Shown piece by piece: positions 25,220 through 34,740 of a stretch of DNA of 64,000 bases. The notes under the pieces are model-generated. The model ran no database searches. It saw nothing but the letters and a program-made list of their open reading frames with translations, and had not been told where the DNA came from. This DNA comes from Burkholderiales bacterium (GTDB taxonomy: Bacteria; Pseudomonadota; Gammaproteobacteria; Burkholderiales; Burkholderiaceae_C), in assembly GCA_027484405.1 (NCBI GenBank), contig JAIXTA010000018.1, forward strand, positions 1 through 64,000, given 5' to 3'. A program made the position numbers and the translations under genes. Positions within the stretch are counted from its first letter, which is position 1, and each line of letters begins with the position of its first letter.

Positions 25220-25609
25220 ATGAAGCGCGTCACAGGCATTGGCGGCATCTTCTTCAAGGCGCGCGGCGATGCGGCCGCGCTGGCTGCGTGGTACCAGAGG
25301 CACCTGGGCATTGATGTGCAGCCCTGGGGCGGCGCAGCCTTCAGCTGGGCCGGGCCGGACAACCCGGGCGGCGCGGGCAGCACGATCTGGAACATCAACG
25401 CCGCAGACTCGGACTACTTCGCGCCCAGCAATGCGAGCTTCATGATCAATTACCGCGTGGCGGACGTGCACGCGCTCATCAAGACCCTGCGCGACGAGGG
25501 CTGTAATGTGCAGGGCGAGGTGCAGGACTCCGAGTACGGCAAGTTCGGCTGGGTGCTGGACCCTGAAGGCAACAAGATCGAGTTGTGGGAGCCGCCCGCC
25601 GGGCAGTGA
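25220..25609 (+). CDS. VOC/glyoxalase family protein
   Basis: 129 residues with FFKARGDAAALAAWYQRHLG at the start and WVLDPEGNKIELWEPP at the end, a standard one-domain VOC protein. The glutamate in IELWE is the usual metal ligand. GAGG lies upstream of ATG 25220. It is followed eight bases later by the GFA gene, possibly co-transcribed in detoxification. Confidence 0.9.
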   Translation: MKRVTGIGGIFFKARGDAAALAAWYQRHLGIDVQPWGGAAFSWAGPDNPGGAGSTIWNINAADSDYFAPSNASFMINYRVADVHALIKTLRDEGCNVQGEVQDSEYGKFGWVLDPEGNKIELWEPPAGQ

Positions 25610-25616
25610 GCTGCCG

Positions 25617-26135
25617 ATGACCGAGACCGAAGACCTGACCGGCGGCTGTGACTGCGGCCAGGTGCGCTACCGCATGAGTCGCGCGCCGATGTTCGTGAAC
25701 TGCTGCCACTGCAGCTGGTGCCGGCGCGAGACCGGCAGCGCCTTTGCGGTGAACGCCATGATCGAGACCGACGCGCTGGCGTGCACGGCAGGCACGCCGG
25801 AACTCATCGAGACGCCATCAGAGAGCGGGCTCGGCCAGCAGATTGCGCGCTGCCCGCACTGCCGGATTGCGCTGTGGAGCCACTATGCGAGCGCCGGGCC
25901 GGTCATCGCGTTTGTGCGCGTGGGCACCCTGGATGCGCCGGAGCGCTGCCCGCCGGGCGCGCACATCTTCACGCGCTCCAAGCTGCCCTGGGTGCAGCTG
26001 CCCCCGGATGTGCCGGCCTTTGAGATCTTCTATGAGCGCGAGCGCCTGTGGCCGGCGGCCAGTCTTGCGCGGCGCGCTGCATTGCTGCCGCGCATCCAGG
26101 CCTATCGCACGCAGCGTGGCCTGCCGCCGCTCTGA
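25617..26135 (+). CDS. GFA/CENP-V-type zinc protein (glutathione-dependent formaldehyde-activating family)
   Basis: 172 residues from ATG 25617. The zinc ligands are evident: GGCDCGQVRY, CCHCSWCRR and CPHCRIAL, matching the GFA fold's two zinc sites. Members act on glutathione adducts or are structural; the substrate is unknown. Likely co-transcribed with the preceding VOC gene. Confidence 0.9.
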   Translation: MTETEDLTGGCDCGQVRYRMSRAPMFVNCCHCSWCRRETGSAFAVNAMIETDALACTAGTPELIETPSESGLGQQIARCPHCRIALWSHYASAGPVIAFVRVGTLDAPERCPPGAHIFTRSKLPWVQLPPDVPAFEIFYERERLWPAASLARRAALLPRIQAYRTQRGLPPL

Positions 26136-26141
26136 GCGGGT

Positions 26142-26645
26142 TCAGCCGGCGGGCCCGAGAATCCAGCGCAGCCACTCCGGGCGCTCCATCGGGCGGCTGC
26201 ACACCGCGGGCGTGCCAGCCGGTGCGCGCTGCGCGGCCAGACGCTGATCGAGCTGGTCCCAGTCGCTGAGCAGTTGCTCGGCGGTCTCGCGCAGCACGGG
26301 GTGCAGGCTGCGCTGTTCGGCCAGCTCGGCCAGGTGGCGCTCCACGCGCCAGGCCAGCGCCGGGCAGACCTGGCCGTTGGCGGCGCGCTGCGCAAAGCTG
26401 CTCATCAGCGTGAGCAGGGAGGCGAGCAGCACCGCATCGCTGCTGGTGCGGTCGCGGCCGCCCTCTGGCCGAGTCAGGTCGTCGCGCGCGGGGCCTTGCA
26501 GCGCCTCCTCGGGGCCGCCGCAGGGCGCGGCACAGGCGTCTTGCGGGCAGAGCGCAGCCGGCGGGTGATCCAGCGGGGCTGCGTCAGGCCGACGGAACAG
26601 CAGCACCGTGGCGCTGCCGGGTGCGTTGGGGCGATCAGCGGGCAT
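26142..26645 (-). CDS. Unrecognised small protein downstream of FTR1
   Basis: 167 residues from ATG 26643-26645, overlapping the end of the iron permease gene by 11 bp, which suggests translational coupling. Two close cysteine pairs (ALCPQDACAAPCGG) lie at about 54-64. The C-terminal half is helical (ALAWRVERHLAELAEQ). No signal or membrane segment and no recognised family. A metal-binding accessory to iron uptake is conceivable but unproven. Confidence 0.55.
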   Translation of the reverse strand: MPADRPNAPGSATVLLFRRPDAAPLDHPPAALCPQDACAAPCGGPEEALQGPARDDLTRPEGGRDRTSSDAVLLASLLTLMSSFAQRAANGQVCPALAWRVERHLAELAEQRSLHPVLRETAEQLLSDWDQLDQRLAAQRAPAGTPAVCSRPMERPEWLRWILGPAG

Positions 26646-27450
26646 CGTGCGCAAGTGCTTCAGACTGGGCACGCAGGGGTGCAGCCGTCGAGCGCCGTGC
26701 TGCGCGGTCGCGCCACATGGCCAGGGCAATGAAGCCCATCGGTGCCAGCACCATCACGAGCGAGAGCAGCTGACCGGCCCAGCCTTCGGCCAGCACTTCG
26801 GTGGCATCGTGCCACCAGGCGTTGTCCAGCCCCGGCAGCACGCCGGCCTCGGCAAATTCATGGAAGGCGTAGATCGCCAGCTGCACCGAGAAGATCACCA
26901 TGAACACGGCCGTGACCTGGAAGAAGCGCGAGAGATTGATGCGCTTGCCATAGCGCGCCCAGCCAAAGGCCAGCAGCCCTGCCAGGGCCAGGCCGATTGC
27001 GCCGCCCACGGCCAGATGCACCGTGGTCTGCATCTGCGCCAGCGAGGCGATCATCGTCGCCGTCTCCACGCCTTCGCGGCCGATCATCAGCAGCACGAAG
27101 GCAAACACCGCCAACCAGGCGGCGGTGCTGGACCGGTCGGCAGCGGCATCGACCTTGGCGCGGATCTCGCCGGCCATGCGCTTGCCGTGGCGCATCATGT
27201 GCCAGGTGCAGGTGAGCACGAGCACGAAGGCGGCCAGCGCCAGAACGCCTTCATGGATCGGCTGCATGGCGCCATAGCGCGCCAGCACCACACCCAGCGC
27301 GAGCGATCCGAGCACCGCCACAACCACGCCGGCATGCAGGGCGGACACCAGCGCGGTGCGCTGCGTCTGGCGCAGGTAGGCCAGGGTGATGGCAATAATG
27401 AGAAAGGCTTCCACACCTTCGCGGAAGCTGACGATCAGGGTCTGGAACAT
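26635..27450 (-). CDS. FTR1-family high-affinity iron permease
   Basis: 271 residues, about seven membrane helices. The two REGxE iron-transport motifs are present: REGVEAF at about residues 10-16 and GREGVET mid-protein. ATG 27448-27450 is used. No EfeO/EfeB or cupredoxin partner gene is adjacent. A perfect 21-bp Fur-type palindrome lies 156 bp upstream, so expression is expected under iron limitation. It imports iron across the inner membrane. Confidence 0.93.
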   Translation of the reverse strand: MFQTLIVSFREGVEAFLIIAITLAYLRQTQRTALVSALHAGVVVAVLGSLALGVVLARYGAMQPIHEGVLALAAFVLVLTCTWHMMRHGKRMAGEIRAKVDAAADRSSTAAWLAVFAFVLLMIGREGVETATMIASLAQMQTTVHLAVGGAIGLALAGLLAFGWARYGKRINLSRFFQVTAVFMVIFSVQLAIYAFHEFAEAGVLPGLDNAWWHDATEVLAEGWAGQLLSLVMVLAPMGFIALAMWRDRAARRSTAAPLRAQSEALAHDAR

Positions 27451-27605
27451 GGTGGCGTGCCGTTCTGCAGCCGATCTGCGCAAGAGTCCAAGGGGTCCGC
27501 GCGGGCCGCTCGGGTTGATCGCGCAGGGAGGTGGGCCAGACCCGCACGCGCCGCCGCCCTGTGGGGTGGGCGGTGATCCGATGCACGGGTGGCCACAAGC
27601 CCATT

Positions 27606-27626
27606 AAATGCGAATGATTCGCATTT
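27606..27626. promoter_or_regulatory. Fur box upstream of FTR1
   Basis: AAATGCGAAT-G-ATTCGCATTT is a perfect 21-bp palindrome closely matching the Fur consensus (NATWATNATWATN-type AT-rich dyad with central GAATGATTC). It lies between the iron permease and the hydrolase gene, both on the minus strand, and upstream of the former. Confidence 0.82.
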
Positions 27627-27718
27627 GTCAAAGCTGAATCAGGGTTTACGCGTACCCCGAGGCGATTCGCCGCAGCCTCGGGCGCGCAGGCTGCGGCCCC
27701 TGCGGACTGCCACGAGAC

Positions 27719-28645
27719 TCAGGGCGCCATGAAGGACTTCACCTGTGCCACGGTCCACACGGGGTCATCCCACATGATGAAGTGATACGCGGTCTCGCTC
27801 ATGCGGATCTGCACCTTGGGCAGGCCCTGGTACTGCAACTCGAAGATGCCCAGGGTGCTTGCCATGGTGGCGCCCATCGGTGCATACGCGGCCCAGGCCC
27901 CCAGCACCAGCGTCGGGGTCTGGATCTTCGGGAGCAGCGGGCGCAGATCGAGGCCCCAGAGCTCGCTCATGGCCTGGGCCGTGGTGTTGCGGTCGCTGGC
28001 CAGGCCCATGGCCACCACACGCTCGGTGCCGCCGGGGGCGCGGGTCAGGCCGTTCGCGCTGGCCTTGGTCTGCGCAGCCATCACCTCCGGCGAGGCGCTG
28101 CGCATCTGGTTGCGCATGGCCTCAGCCATGGCCTTGACGCTGTCGGCCGTGGCGCTCGGGTTGCGGATGCCGGCGAGAAAGGGCAGCGAGTCCACGATCA
28201 CGATGCGGTCCAGCGCCGCGGGTTGCTGCACCGCCATGGTCATGGCCAGCACGCCGCCCAGGCTGTGGCCCATCACCACCGGGCGGGCCAGCTTGCGCTC
28301 GGCGATGTAGTCCAGCAGGCGGTCGCGCATGGTGTCGATGAAGCGTGCCTCGGACGCAGTGGGCGAGGCCGGTGCGCCGGCAAAGCCCGGCAGGTGCACC
28401 ATGTGGCACTGCACGCCCGGCTGCAGCGCCTTGCAGGTATCGGTCCAAACCTCGGCGCCGCTGTTCAGACCCGGAATCATCAGCACCGGCCGGCCTTCGC
28501 CCTGCACGGTGATGCGGATCTCCTTGTAGATCTCGGTGGGGGCCGCCGGAGCGGCTGCGGTCTGCGCCTGTGCGCCCATTGCGCAGACGCTGCCGAGGCT
28601 GATCAATGCGCCGGCCAGACGGCGCGCGAGGTACGTGCGGATCAT
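27719..28645 (-). CDS. Exported alpha/beta hydrolase
   Basis: 308 residues from ATG 28643-28645 with a signal peptide (LAGALISLGSVCAMGAQAQ). The nucleophile elbow GHSLGG and oxyanion region IPGLNSG are clear, and a histidine (ETAYHFIMWDDP) near the C-terminus fits the triad. It is an esterase/hydrolase in the periplasm or outside; substrate not deducible. Confidence 0.88.
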   Translation of the reverse strand: MIRTYLARRLAGALISLGSVCAMGAQAQTAAAPAAPTEIYKEIRITVQGEGRPVLMIPGLNSGAEVWTDTCKALQPGVQCHMVHLPGFAGAPASPTASEARFIDTMRDRLLDYIAERKLARPVVMGHSLGGVLAMTMAVQQPAALDRIVIVDSLPFLAGIRNPSATADSVKAMAEAMRNQMRSASPEVMAAQTKASANGLTRAPGGTERVVAMGLASDRNTTAQAMSELWGLDLRPLLPKIQTPTLVLGAWAAYAPMGATMASTLGIFELQYQGLPKVQIRMSETAYHFIMWDDPVWTVAQVKSFMAP

Positions 28646-28813
28646 GCGAACTCTCCGGTGCATGGATGATGGGCCGAATTCTGCGTACAGGATCGGTCGT
28701 GTCCATGCAGGCATGCGCCGGATGACCAGAGACGGGCATGAATCGACAGCCCGGCATCTTGAGTGGCGTGCAGCGTGCGCTTCAGTTGTTGGTGCGACTG
28801 AGCGCGGGCGCGC

Positions 28814-30073
28814 TCAGGAAAACACCGCCAGCACGCCTGTGAAGCCGTAGAGCCGGTCGCGTGCGATCTCGCCATTGGCGGCAAAGCCGATCACCGGCAG
28901 GTTCTTCAGGTGGTGCGCGATCAGGCCCAGCTCCACGCCGGGTTCATCGAACAGGTGCACGCCGCGGCCGTTGCAGCTGATGTAGAGCGCGCCGCGCGGC
29001 GCCTTGCCGGCTTCCTCGAGCTCCTCGCGCAGCTCGGTCAGGCAGCGCACCAGGTCGGCGCGTGCCGCCTCGCGGTTGCGGCGGCAGAAGTGCAGGCGGT
29101 CGCCCTGCTGCACCTCGTCGGCCAGGGCCACGGCGCGGCGCCGCGGGTCGATGCCGATCACGCCGCGCACGACATAGTCGCCCACCGCGCCGGGGCTCAT
29201 GTGGGCCATGCCCACGGTGGACGCACCCTCGTTCACGCTGGCCACCGCCATGCCCACGAACAGGCCGCCGGCGAGCTTCTCGCGCAGCATCTCGCCCGGC
29301 GGCATGCGGCCCGCATAGGCACCCAGGCCGACGTCGCGCAGCAGCACGTCGAAGGCCGGCTCGCCATTGAGCTGCAGCAGCCAGTTGGCATCGGCCTGCG
29401 TGACGGTATGCGGCCGCGGGGCCGGCAGACCCGGCGCGCTGGTCACCGGGTGACAGCCCTGGGTGACCTTCACGCGGATATCTAGGCCCGCCTCGGCAGT
29501 GGCGTCGGCAAAGGCCACACCGCTCAGGCCGGCATAGACGAAGTGGTCTGCGAGCTGGGGTGCGCTGGGCAGCCCGCTGCTCAAGCCACCGAACAGAAAG
29601 CGGCTGCGCGTGCGCTGCGCCAGCTCGGCAATCAGCACGTCCACATCCGGCGTGCGCGGGTCGGCATGCACCAGGGCGAGGGCCTGCGGACCCTGCGGAG
29701 ACGGCGCCGCAGGCAGCGGATGCGTCCCCGAGAAAGTGCGCAGGGCCTGTGCCGGCAGGTCCAGGAGCAGCACGGCGAGTGCGCCCTGCTGCACATGGGG
29801 CTGGACATATTCCTGCCGTCCGCCGAACACGCTGCCCGCCGTGGCGCCGACCCAGTGGCGCAGGCCGGTGGCGGTCTTCAGGCGCTCGATGATGGCTTCG
29901 GCCGCATTGGCGAAGCCCTCCGTCCAGTAGGCGATGCCCAGTGTGGCCGTGGAGGCAAAGCGCTCATCGGCTGCCTGCTCGTCAAGCTGGTCGATCACGC
30001 GCTCCACGGCCTGCGCCCAGTCGCCGCCGGCGGCGTGCCCGTAGCGGAAGCGGCTGGCGGCAATCAGGCTCAT
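28814..30073 (-). CDS. FIST domain sensory protein
   Basis: 419 residues. N-terminal FIST region (LGIAYWTEGFANAAEAI, VGATAGSVFGG) followed by FIST_C (YVVRGVIGIDP, RGALYISCNGRG, IGFAANGEIAR). FIST proteins are proposed to bind small ligands such as amino acids and signal to kinases or cyclases. None is adjacent here. Begins 16 bp after the PhaM-like gene stop on the same strand. Confidence 0.9.
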   Translation of the reverse strand: MSLIAASRFRYGHAAGGDWAQAVERVIDQLDEQAADERFASTATLGIAYWTEGFANAAEAIIERLKTATGLRHWVGATAGSVFGGRQEYVQPHVQQGALAVLLLDLPAQALRTFSGTHPLPAAPSPQGPQALALVHADPRTPDVDVLIAELAQRTRSRFLFGGLSSGLPSAPQLADHFVYAGLSGVAFADATAEAGLDIRVKVTQGCHPVTSAPGLPAPRPHTVTQADANWLLQLNGEPAFDVLLRDVGLGAYAGRMPPGEMLREKLAGGLFVGMAVASVNEGASTVGMAHMSPGAVGDYVVRGVIGIDPRRRAVALADEVQQGDRLHFCRRNREAARADLVRCLTELREELEEAGKAPRGALYISCNGRGVHLFDEPGVELGLIAHHLKNLPVIGFAANGEIARDRLYGFTGVLAVFS

Positions 30074-30089
30074 CGTGACACGCAGCGGC

Positions 30090-30719
30090 TCAGAGCGCGC
30101 GAATGCGCTTGGGGGCGGGTTTGGCGGCGGTCTTTTTGCTGCTGCTCCGAGCGGGTGCAGCGGCCTTGCCCGCTGCCTTGCTTGCAGCCTTGGTCGCGGT
30201 CTTGGTCACCTTGGCGGCGGTCCGGGCTGCAGTGCCTGTCGCGGCGTTGGCGGCCTTGGCCGAGGCCTTCACGGCGCTCTTCACGCCGGCCTTGGCGGCC
30301 TGGCCCATCAGCTCGGCCATCGGCCCGCTCATCATGGACCACCACTGCTGCGGGCTGAGCATCTTGCCCGCCATGTCCTGGGCCATCTTGGGCAGCTCCT
30401 TCATGGAGCCGCGCTCGCCCTGCTCGTCGACGGCCAGACCGAGGCGCGCCAGCTGCGCCACCGTACCGCGCTGCACCTCCAGGGTCTGCACCGTGGTCTT
30501 GAGGATGTTGAGGTTCAGCTCCAGCCACTTCTGCACCGTGCGCAGATCGGTCAGGCGCTTGTCGATCTCGGCCACATCGAGTGTGGGCGTGATGAATTTG
30601 GTGAGCGACTCCGCTAGCGGGCCCGCTGCGCCGCTGGGCACGTCCACGTTGCTCCAGACCTGCTTGACGAAGTCCAGGCCGGTGCTCATGGTCGCAAACG
30701 GCAGGTTGGCAGCAGACAT
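30090..30719 (-). CDS. PHA granule-associated PhaM-like protein
   Basis: 209 residues. The N-terminal 100 residues (SGLDFVKQVWSNV-like, MKELPKMAQDMAGKMLSP) match PhaM of Ralstonia, which binds PHB synthase and granules. The C-terminal 90 residues are Ala/Lys-rich histone-like repeats (KAASKAAGKAA), the DNA-binding tail that links granules to the nucleoid. No phaC or phaP gene lies nearby. Start at 30719 fits the family N-terminus. Confidence 0.85.
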   Translation of the reverse strand: MSAANLPFATMSTGLDFVKQVWSNVDVPSGAAGPLAESLTKFITPTLDVAEIDKRLTDLRTVQKWLELNLNILKTTVQTLEVQRGTVAQLARLGLAVDEQGERGSMKELPKMAQDMAGKMLSPQQWWSMMSGPMAELMGQAAKAGVKSAVKASAKAANAATGTAARTAAKVTKTATKAASKAAGKAAAPARSSSKKTAAKPAPKRIRAL

Positions 30720-30864
30720 CAGTTTGTCTTTCACGCGCAGTTCTCCGCAGGCAGAAACGCAGCCCCACGGGCCGCCGTGCACCGAGTATCGGCCAAAGCG
30801 GCCGCACTGCGCACCCTGTCCGGCGCCTGCCGTGGACCGGCGTGCAATGCGCGCGTGATCCAGA

Positions 30865-31557
30865 TCAGGCCGGCTGCAGGCGCGCCGGTCGGCGCAGGCG
30901 GCGCCAGACGATCCAGCCGATGATCAGGAAGGGCAGCAGCAGCAGCCCGAGGCCGATGAACAGGATCAGCGGGATGCCGATCACCACGAAGAGCACCGCG
31001 CCAATCGCGAGAAGGATCCAATCGCCCACACCCATGTCCAGCGCGTTGAACCAGGCCCAGAAGGCGGCAATCTGCGCCTGCGCCCAGGCCACGCTGCGCT
31101 CGATCACGCCGCCTACCGCGGCATCCACCTGGGGCAGGGCCTTGCCCACCTCGCCGGTGATCACGCCTTCCACCTTGGCCTGCGCCGCCTCGACAGCGCC
31201 CTGCACCTTGGCCGTGGCACCAGCCACCGCGCCTTCGGCCTGCGCACCGATGCCTTCGACCTTCGCGCCCAGCGCCTCGACCTTGGCACCGGCGGCTTCT
31301 GCGGCGCGCTGCGCCTGTTCGGTGGCGCTTTGCACGGTCTGACCGGCGGCCTGGGTGGTCTGCTGTACCGCGGCCTCGGCCGAGCGCTGCGCCGCCTGAG
31401 CGGCATGCGTTGCAGCCTGAGTGGTTGACTGAACGGCCGACTGAACCGCGGTTTGCGCAGGCTCGTTGGCCCAGACGGGCGCGGCGCTCAACGCGCCACC
31501 GAGCAGCAGGGCGCTGCCGAACGCGGTGGTGCAAAGCAGGGACATCGGGCGGGACAT
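30865..31557 (-). CDS. Exported Ala-rich amphipathic protein with C-terminal membrane helices
   Basis: 230 residues. A signal peptide (LLLGGALSAAPVWA) is followed by about 110 residues of Ala/Gln/Thr/Lys repeats such as AGAKVEALGAKVEGIGAQ, predicted as long amphipathic helices like apolipoproteins. Two membrane helices lie near the C-terminus (ILLAIGAVLFVVIGIPLILF, LLLLPFLIIGWIVW). The family is not recognised; an envelope- or lipid-associated role is inferred. Confidence 0.65.
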   Translation of the reverse strand: MSRPMSLLCTTAFGSALLLGGALSAAPVWANEPAQTAVQSAVQSTTQAATHAAQAAQRSAEAAVQQTTQAAGQTVQSATEQAQRAAEAAGAKVEALGAKVEGIGAQAEGAVAGATAKVQGAVEAAQAKVEGVITGEVGKALPQVDAAVGGVIERSVAWAQAQIAAFWAWFNALDMGVGDWILLAIGAVLFVVIGIPLILFIGLGLLLLPFLIIGWIVWRRLRRPARLQPA

Positions 31558-31694
31558 GGCGGGCTCCAGGTTCAGACGATCGGATGCCCGGTCAGACTGC
31601 GGCGCCGTGCGCGCGTTCGTCGGGGTTTGCCCGGGCGCGTGCATGCCAAAACAGCAGGGTCTGGGCCAGTCGGCGTGCAAGCCGCGCGCCGGTC

Positions 31695-31750
31695 TCGCTT
31701 GTCTGGTGCGGCTTTCCAGCCATTTTGGCCTGGAAAGCCTTGTCCAGAGC
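31695..31750. repeat. Short relative of the dispersed repeat, hairpin
   Basis: CTCGCTTGTCTGG, then GGCTTTCCAG (31710-31719) paired with CTGGAAAGCC (31730-31739), then TTGTCC. Shares the CGCTTGTC edge and the GGAAAGCC core with copies 1-3. Sits between the amphipathic-protein and FAH genes. Confidence 0.6.
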
Positions 31751-31791
31751 CGATCTCGCCCTTCAAGTGCGGGCGTGATCGGCGTCAGGAC

Positions 31792-32787
31792 TCACCACTT
31801 CACGACCGTCTGGTCGATCGCGCCGAAGATGCTCTGCTTCTTGCCGTCGAGCATCTCGATGCGGATGGTGTCGCCGAACTTCATGAACTCGGTCTGCGGC
31901 TTGCCGTGCTTGATGGTCTCGATGGCGCGGACCTCGGCGATGCAGCTGTAGCCCACGCTGTCATCCTCGTTGGCCGACTTGTTCGAGATGGTGCCGCTGC
32001 CGATGATCGAGCCGGCGCGGGCGCGGCGCGTCTTGGCCACGTGCGCCACGAGCGTGGGGAAGTTGAAGACCATGTCGGTGCCGGCATCGGCGTGGCCCAC
32101 GCGCTTGCCGTTCCAGGTCACGGTGAGCTTGCGGTGCAGCTTGCCGTCGACCCAGGCGTCGCCCAGCTCGTCGGGCGTGACGGCCACGGGCGAGAAACTC
32201 GTGGCCGGCTTGCTCTGGAAGAAGCCGAAACCCTTGGCCAGTTCGGCCGGGATCAGGTTGCGCAGGCTCCAGTCGTTCACGAGCAGCAGCAGCTTGATGT
32301 GCTCGGCCGCCTTGGCCGGCGTCACGCCGAAGGGCACGTCATCGGTGATCACGGCCACCTCACCCTCGAAGTCGATGCCCCAGGCTTCGTCGGCAAAGGC
32401 GGCGGCGTCGGTCGGGCCGATGAAGTCGTCGCTGCCGCCCTGGTACATCAGCGGGTCGTGCCAGAAGCTCTCGGGCATGTCGGCATTGCGCGCCTTGCGC
32501 ACCAGCTCCACGTGGTTCACATAGGCTGAGCCATCGGCCCACTGGTAGGCACGCGGCAGCGGCGACATGCAGTTCTTCGGGTCGAAGGCAAAGGCATGGC
32601 GCGTGGCCTTGCCCTGGTTCAGGCTGTCGTAGAGGTCCTGCAGCTGCGGCGCGAGGTAGGCCCAGTCGTCCAGCACGCGCTGCAGGGTGGGCGCAATATG
32701 CGTGGCCAGATGGGCCTGCGTCAGGTCCTGGGAGACAACGGCCAGCTGGCCGTCGCGGGTGCCGTCCTTGAGGGTGGCGAGCTTCAT
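31792..32787 (-). CDS. Fumarylacetoacetate hydrolase family protein
   Basis: 331 residues. The metal-binding E...E...D cluster is visible in DFEGEVAVITDDVPFG, with GSGTISNKS in the C-terminal core. Length and pattern fit bacterial fumarylacetoacetases/FAH-domain hydrolases that cleave C-C bonds in aromatic catabolism. The indolepyruvate oxidoreductase further on also relates to aromatic amino acids, but no full tyrosine pathway is present, so the exact substrate is uncertain. Confidence 0.92.
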   Translation of the reverse strand: MKLATLKDGTRDGQLAVVSQDLTQAHLATHIAPTLQRVLDDWAYLAPQLQDLYDSLNQGKATRHAFAFDPKNCMSPLPRAYQWADGSAYVNHVELVRKARNADMPESFWHDPLMYQGGSDDFIGPTDAAAFADEAWGIDFEGEVAVITDDVPFGVTPAKAAEHIKLLLLVNDWSLRNLIPAELAKGFGFFQSKPATSFSPVAVTPDELGDAWVDGKLHRKLTVTWNGKRVGHADAGTDMVFNFPTLVAHVAKTRRARAGSIIGSGTISNKSANEDDSVGYSCIAEVRAIETIKHGKPQTEFMKFGDTIRIEMLDGKKQSIFGAIDQTVVKW

Positions 32788-32878
32788 GGGTCTCGTCTTT
32801 CTGGGGGATGCCGTGCGTTGAACGCGAAGGCCGCAATTATCGCCGCGCTGCTATGGTGCGGCGGCTTGCCTGACCCCC

Positions 32879-33928
32879 ATGGACACCACCCGCCTGCAAC
32901 GCATCGCCGTCTTTGCCGCGCTCACACTGGCGCTGCACGCGGCTGCGTTCTGGCTGCTGGCGCGCAACACGCCCGAGCCCCCGGCGCCGCGCGGCGAGCC
33001 GGTGAGCTTTGACCTGAGCACCTGGGCGCAGAGCCTGCCGGCGCTTGAATCGCGGCCGGATGCAAAACGCCCGCAAGCCCCGCAGACCGCCGCCAGCAAC
33101 ACGCCCAAGTCGAACAGCGAACGTCCCGCGCCGGCGCGGCAGGCCGGCCCCTCGCCGATGGCCGGTGCGCCCGTCGGCACCGCCACCGCCCCCAGTAGCG
33201 GCACAGGCCCTGCACCGGACGCCCGCCCCAACACCGGCGCGCACCAGGGTGTGGATGCCAGCGCGCTGCTTGCCCGGCGCATGCTGCTGCGCACCCAGGT
33301 GCTGGCTGGCCCGGCCGATGCGCCGCAGCCTGTGGCCGAGGGCACGCAGACCTTCACGCACGACGGCACCACCTGGCAGATTGAATCCGAGAGCAACGCG
33401 CCGGATGGCGGGCGCCGCAATCGCTTTGCCGAAGCCAGCGAGGGCCGCTTCGGCGAGCGTGGCCTGGTGCCTGAGCGCTACGGCGAAAAGCGCGGCACGC
33501 GCGGCGAGCGGGCCACGCACTTCCAATGGCCTAAAGGCGTGTTGAGCTTCTCTGCTCGCACCGACCAGCTGCCCCTACCCGAAGGCGTGCAGGATCGGCT
33601 TTCGGTGCGCTGGCAGCTCGGCCTCATCATGCAGACCCGGCCCGAGCTGCAGCGCGAGGGCGCGACATTCTCGGTGCCGGTGGCCAGCACCACCGAACTC
33701 ATGGACTGGCAGTTCAAGGTGGCCGGCCGAGAGACGCTAGCGATCAACGGCCAGACCGTGAGCGCCTGGCGCCTGCAGCGCGCAGCCGATGCCGAGCGCG
33801 TGTTCGACCAGCAGGTGAGCGTGTGGCTCGCACCCTCGCTCGGCTGGGCGCCGGTGAAGCTGCGCCTGCTTGGGGCGCAGGGGCGGGTGGTGGAGGTGGT
33901 GGCGACGGAGGTGACGCTGGATCAGTGA
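32879..33928 (+). CDS. DUF3108 domain protein
   Basis: 349 residues. A single N-terminal membrane helix ([19 protein letters not shown]) is followed by a Pro/Ala-rich linker (about 30-120) and a strand-rich C-terminal DUF3108 domain, with [14 protein letters not shown] and [19 protein letters not shown]. Anchored in the inner membrane facing the periplasm; function unknown. Its 3' end overlaps the convergent SDR gene by 7 bp. Confidence 0.85.
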   Translation: MDTTRLQRIAVFAALTLALHAAAFWLLARNTPEPPAPRGEPVSFDLSTWAQSLPALESRPDAKRPQAPQTAASNTPKSNSERPAPARQAGPSPMAGAPVGTATAPSSGTGPAPDARPNTGAHQGVDASALLARRMLLRTQVLAGPADAPQPVAEGTQTFTHDGTTWQIESESNAPDGGRRNRFAEASEGRFGERGLVPERYGEKRGTRGERATHFQWPKGVLSFSARTDQLPLPEGVQDRLSVRWQLGLIMQTRPELQREGATFSVPVASTTELMDWQFKVAGRETLAINGQTVSAWRLQRAADAERVFDQQVSVWLAPSLGWAPVKLRLLGAQGRVVEVVATEVTLDQ

Positions 33929-34728
33929 TCCGCGCTCGGCGCAGCCACCGCACCGGCCAGGATGCCGCCATCCAGATTCAGCTCGGCGCCGGTCATGTAG
34001 GTGGCTTCGTCGGACGCGAGCAGCACGGCCACGGCGGCGACTTCCTCCGGCGTGCCAAAGCGCTTGAGCGGGCAGTCCCGGACGAACTCGCGCATGTGGG
34101 CCTCGCGCTCCGGCCCGCTGCCCAGCATGGGCTCCCACATCGGCGTCAGGATCGCGGCCGGGTGGATGGAGTTGCAGCGGATTGGCAGGCCCTGCTCGGC
34201 GCAGTACAGCGCCACGCTCTTGGTGTGGTTGCGCACCGCCGCCTTGGATGAGGCGTAGGCCGCGGCGGCAGGAATGCCCACCAGCCCGGAGCGCGACGAG
34301 ATGTTGATGATCGATCCCGCCGACCCGCTTTGCCGCATGGTACGGATGGCGTGCTTGCAGCCCAGGAACACGCCGTCGAGATTCGTGGCATGTACCGCGC
34401 GCCAGTGATCGAGGTCGGCATGTTCGGGATCGTGAGCCACCATGCCGGACTCGAAGCCCGTGATGCCGGCGTTGTTGACCACGATATTCAGCGCCTTGCG
34501 CTCGGCCATCACGTGCGCCATGGCAGCTTGCCAGCGCGCTTCGTCGCGCACGTCCAGGTGCAAGGCGCAGGCCCGATCGCCCAGCGCTGCAGCGGTGTGC
34601 TGGACCGCTGCGTCGTCAATGTCCGTCAGATAGACGAATGCGCCTTCCCGGTGAAAGGCCTGCGCCATGGCGGCACCGATGCCGCGCGCCGCGCCGGTGA
34701 TGAGGGCCGTCTTTCCCTGCAATCGCAT
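33922..34728 (-). CDS. SDR family oxidoreductase
   Basis: 268 residues. TGAARGIG at the start, NNAG at about 87, the catalytic serine in [13 protein letters not shown] (YxxxK) and LNLDGG at the end: a complete classical SDR, similar to glucose- and hydroxy-acyl dehydrogenases. Substrate unknown. It begins 12 bp after the aminotransferase stop, so the two may form an operon. Confidence 0.9.
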   Translation of the reverse strand: MRLQGKTALITGAARGIGAAMAQAFHREGAFVYLTDIDDAAVQHTAAALGDRACALHLDVRDEARWQAAMAHVMAERKALNIVVNNAGITGFESGMVAHDPEHADLDHWRAVHATNLDGVFLGCKHAIRTMRQSGSAGSIINISSRSGLVGIPAAAAYASSKAAVRNHTKSVALYCAEQGLPIRCNSIHPAAILTPMWEPMLGSGPEREAHMREFVRDCPLKRFGTPEEVAAVAVLLASDEATYMTGAELNLDGGILAGAVAAPSADH

Positions 34729-34740
34729 CCGTGCGTCCTC

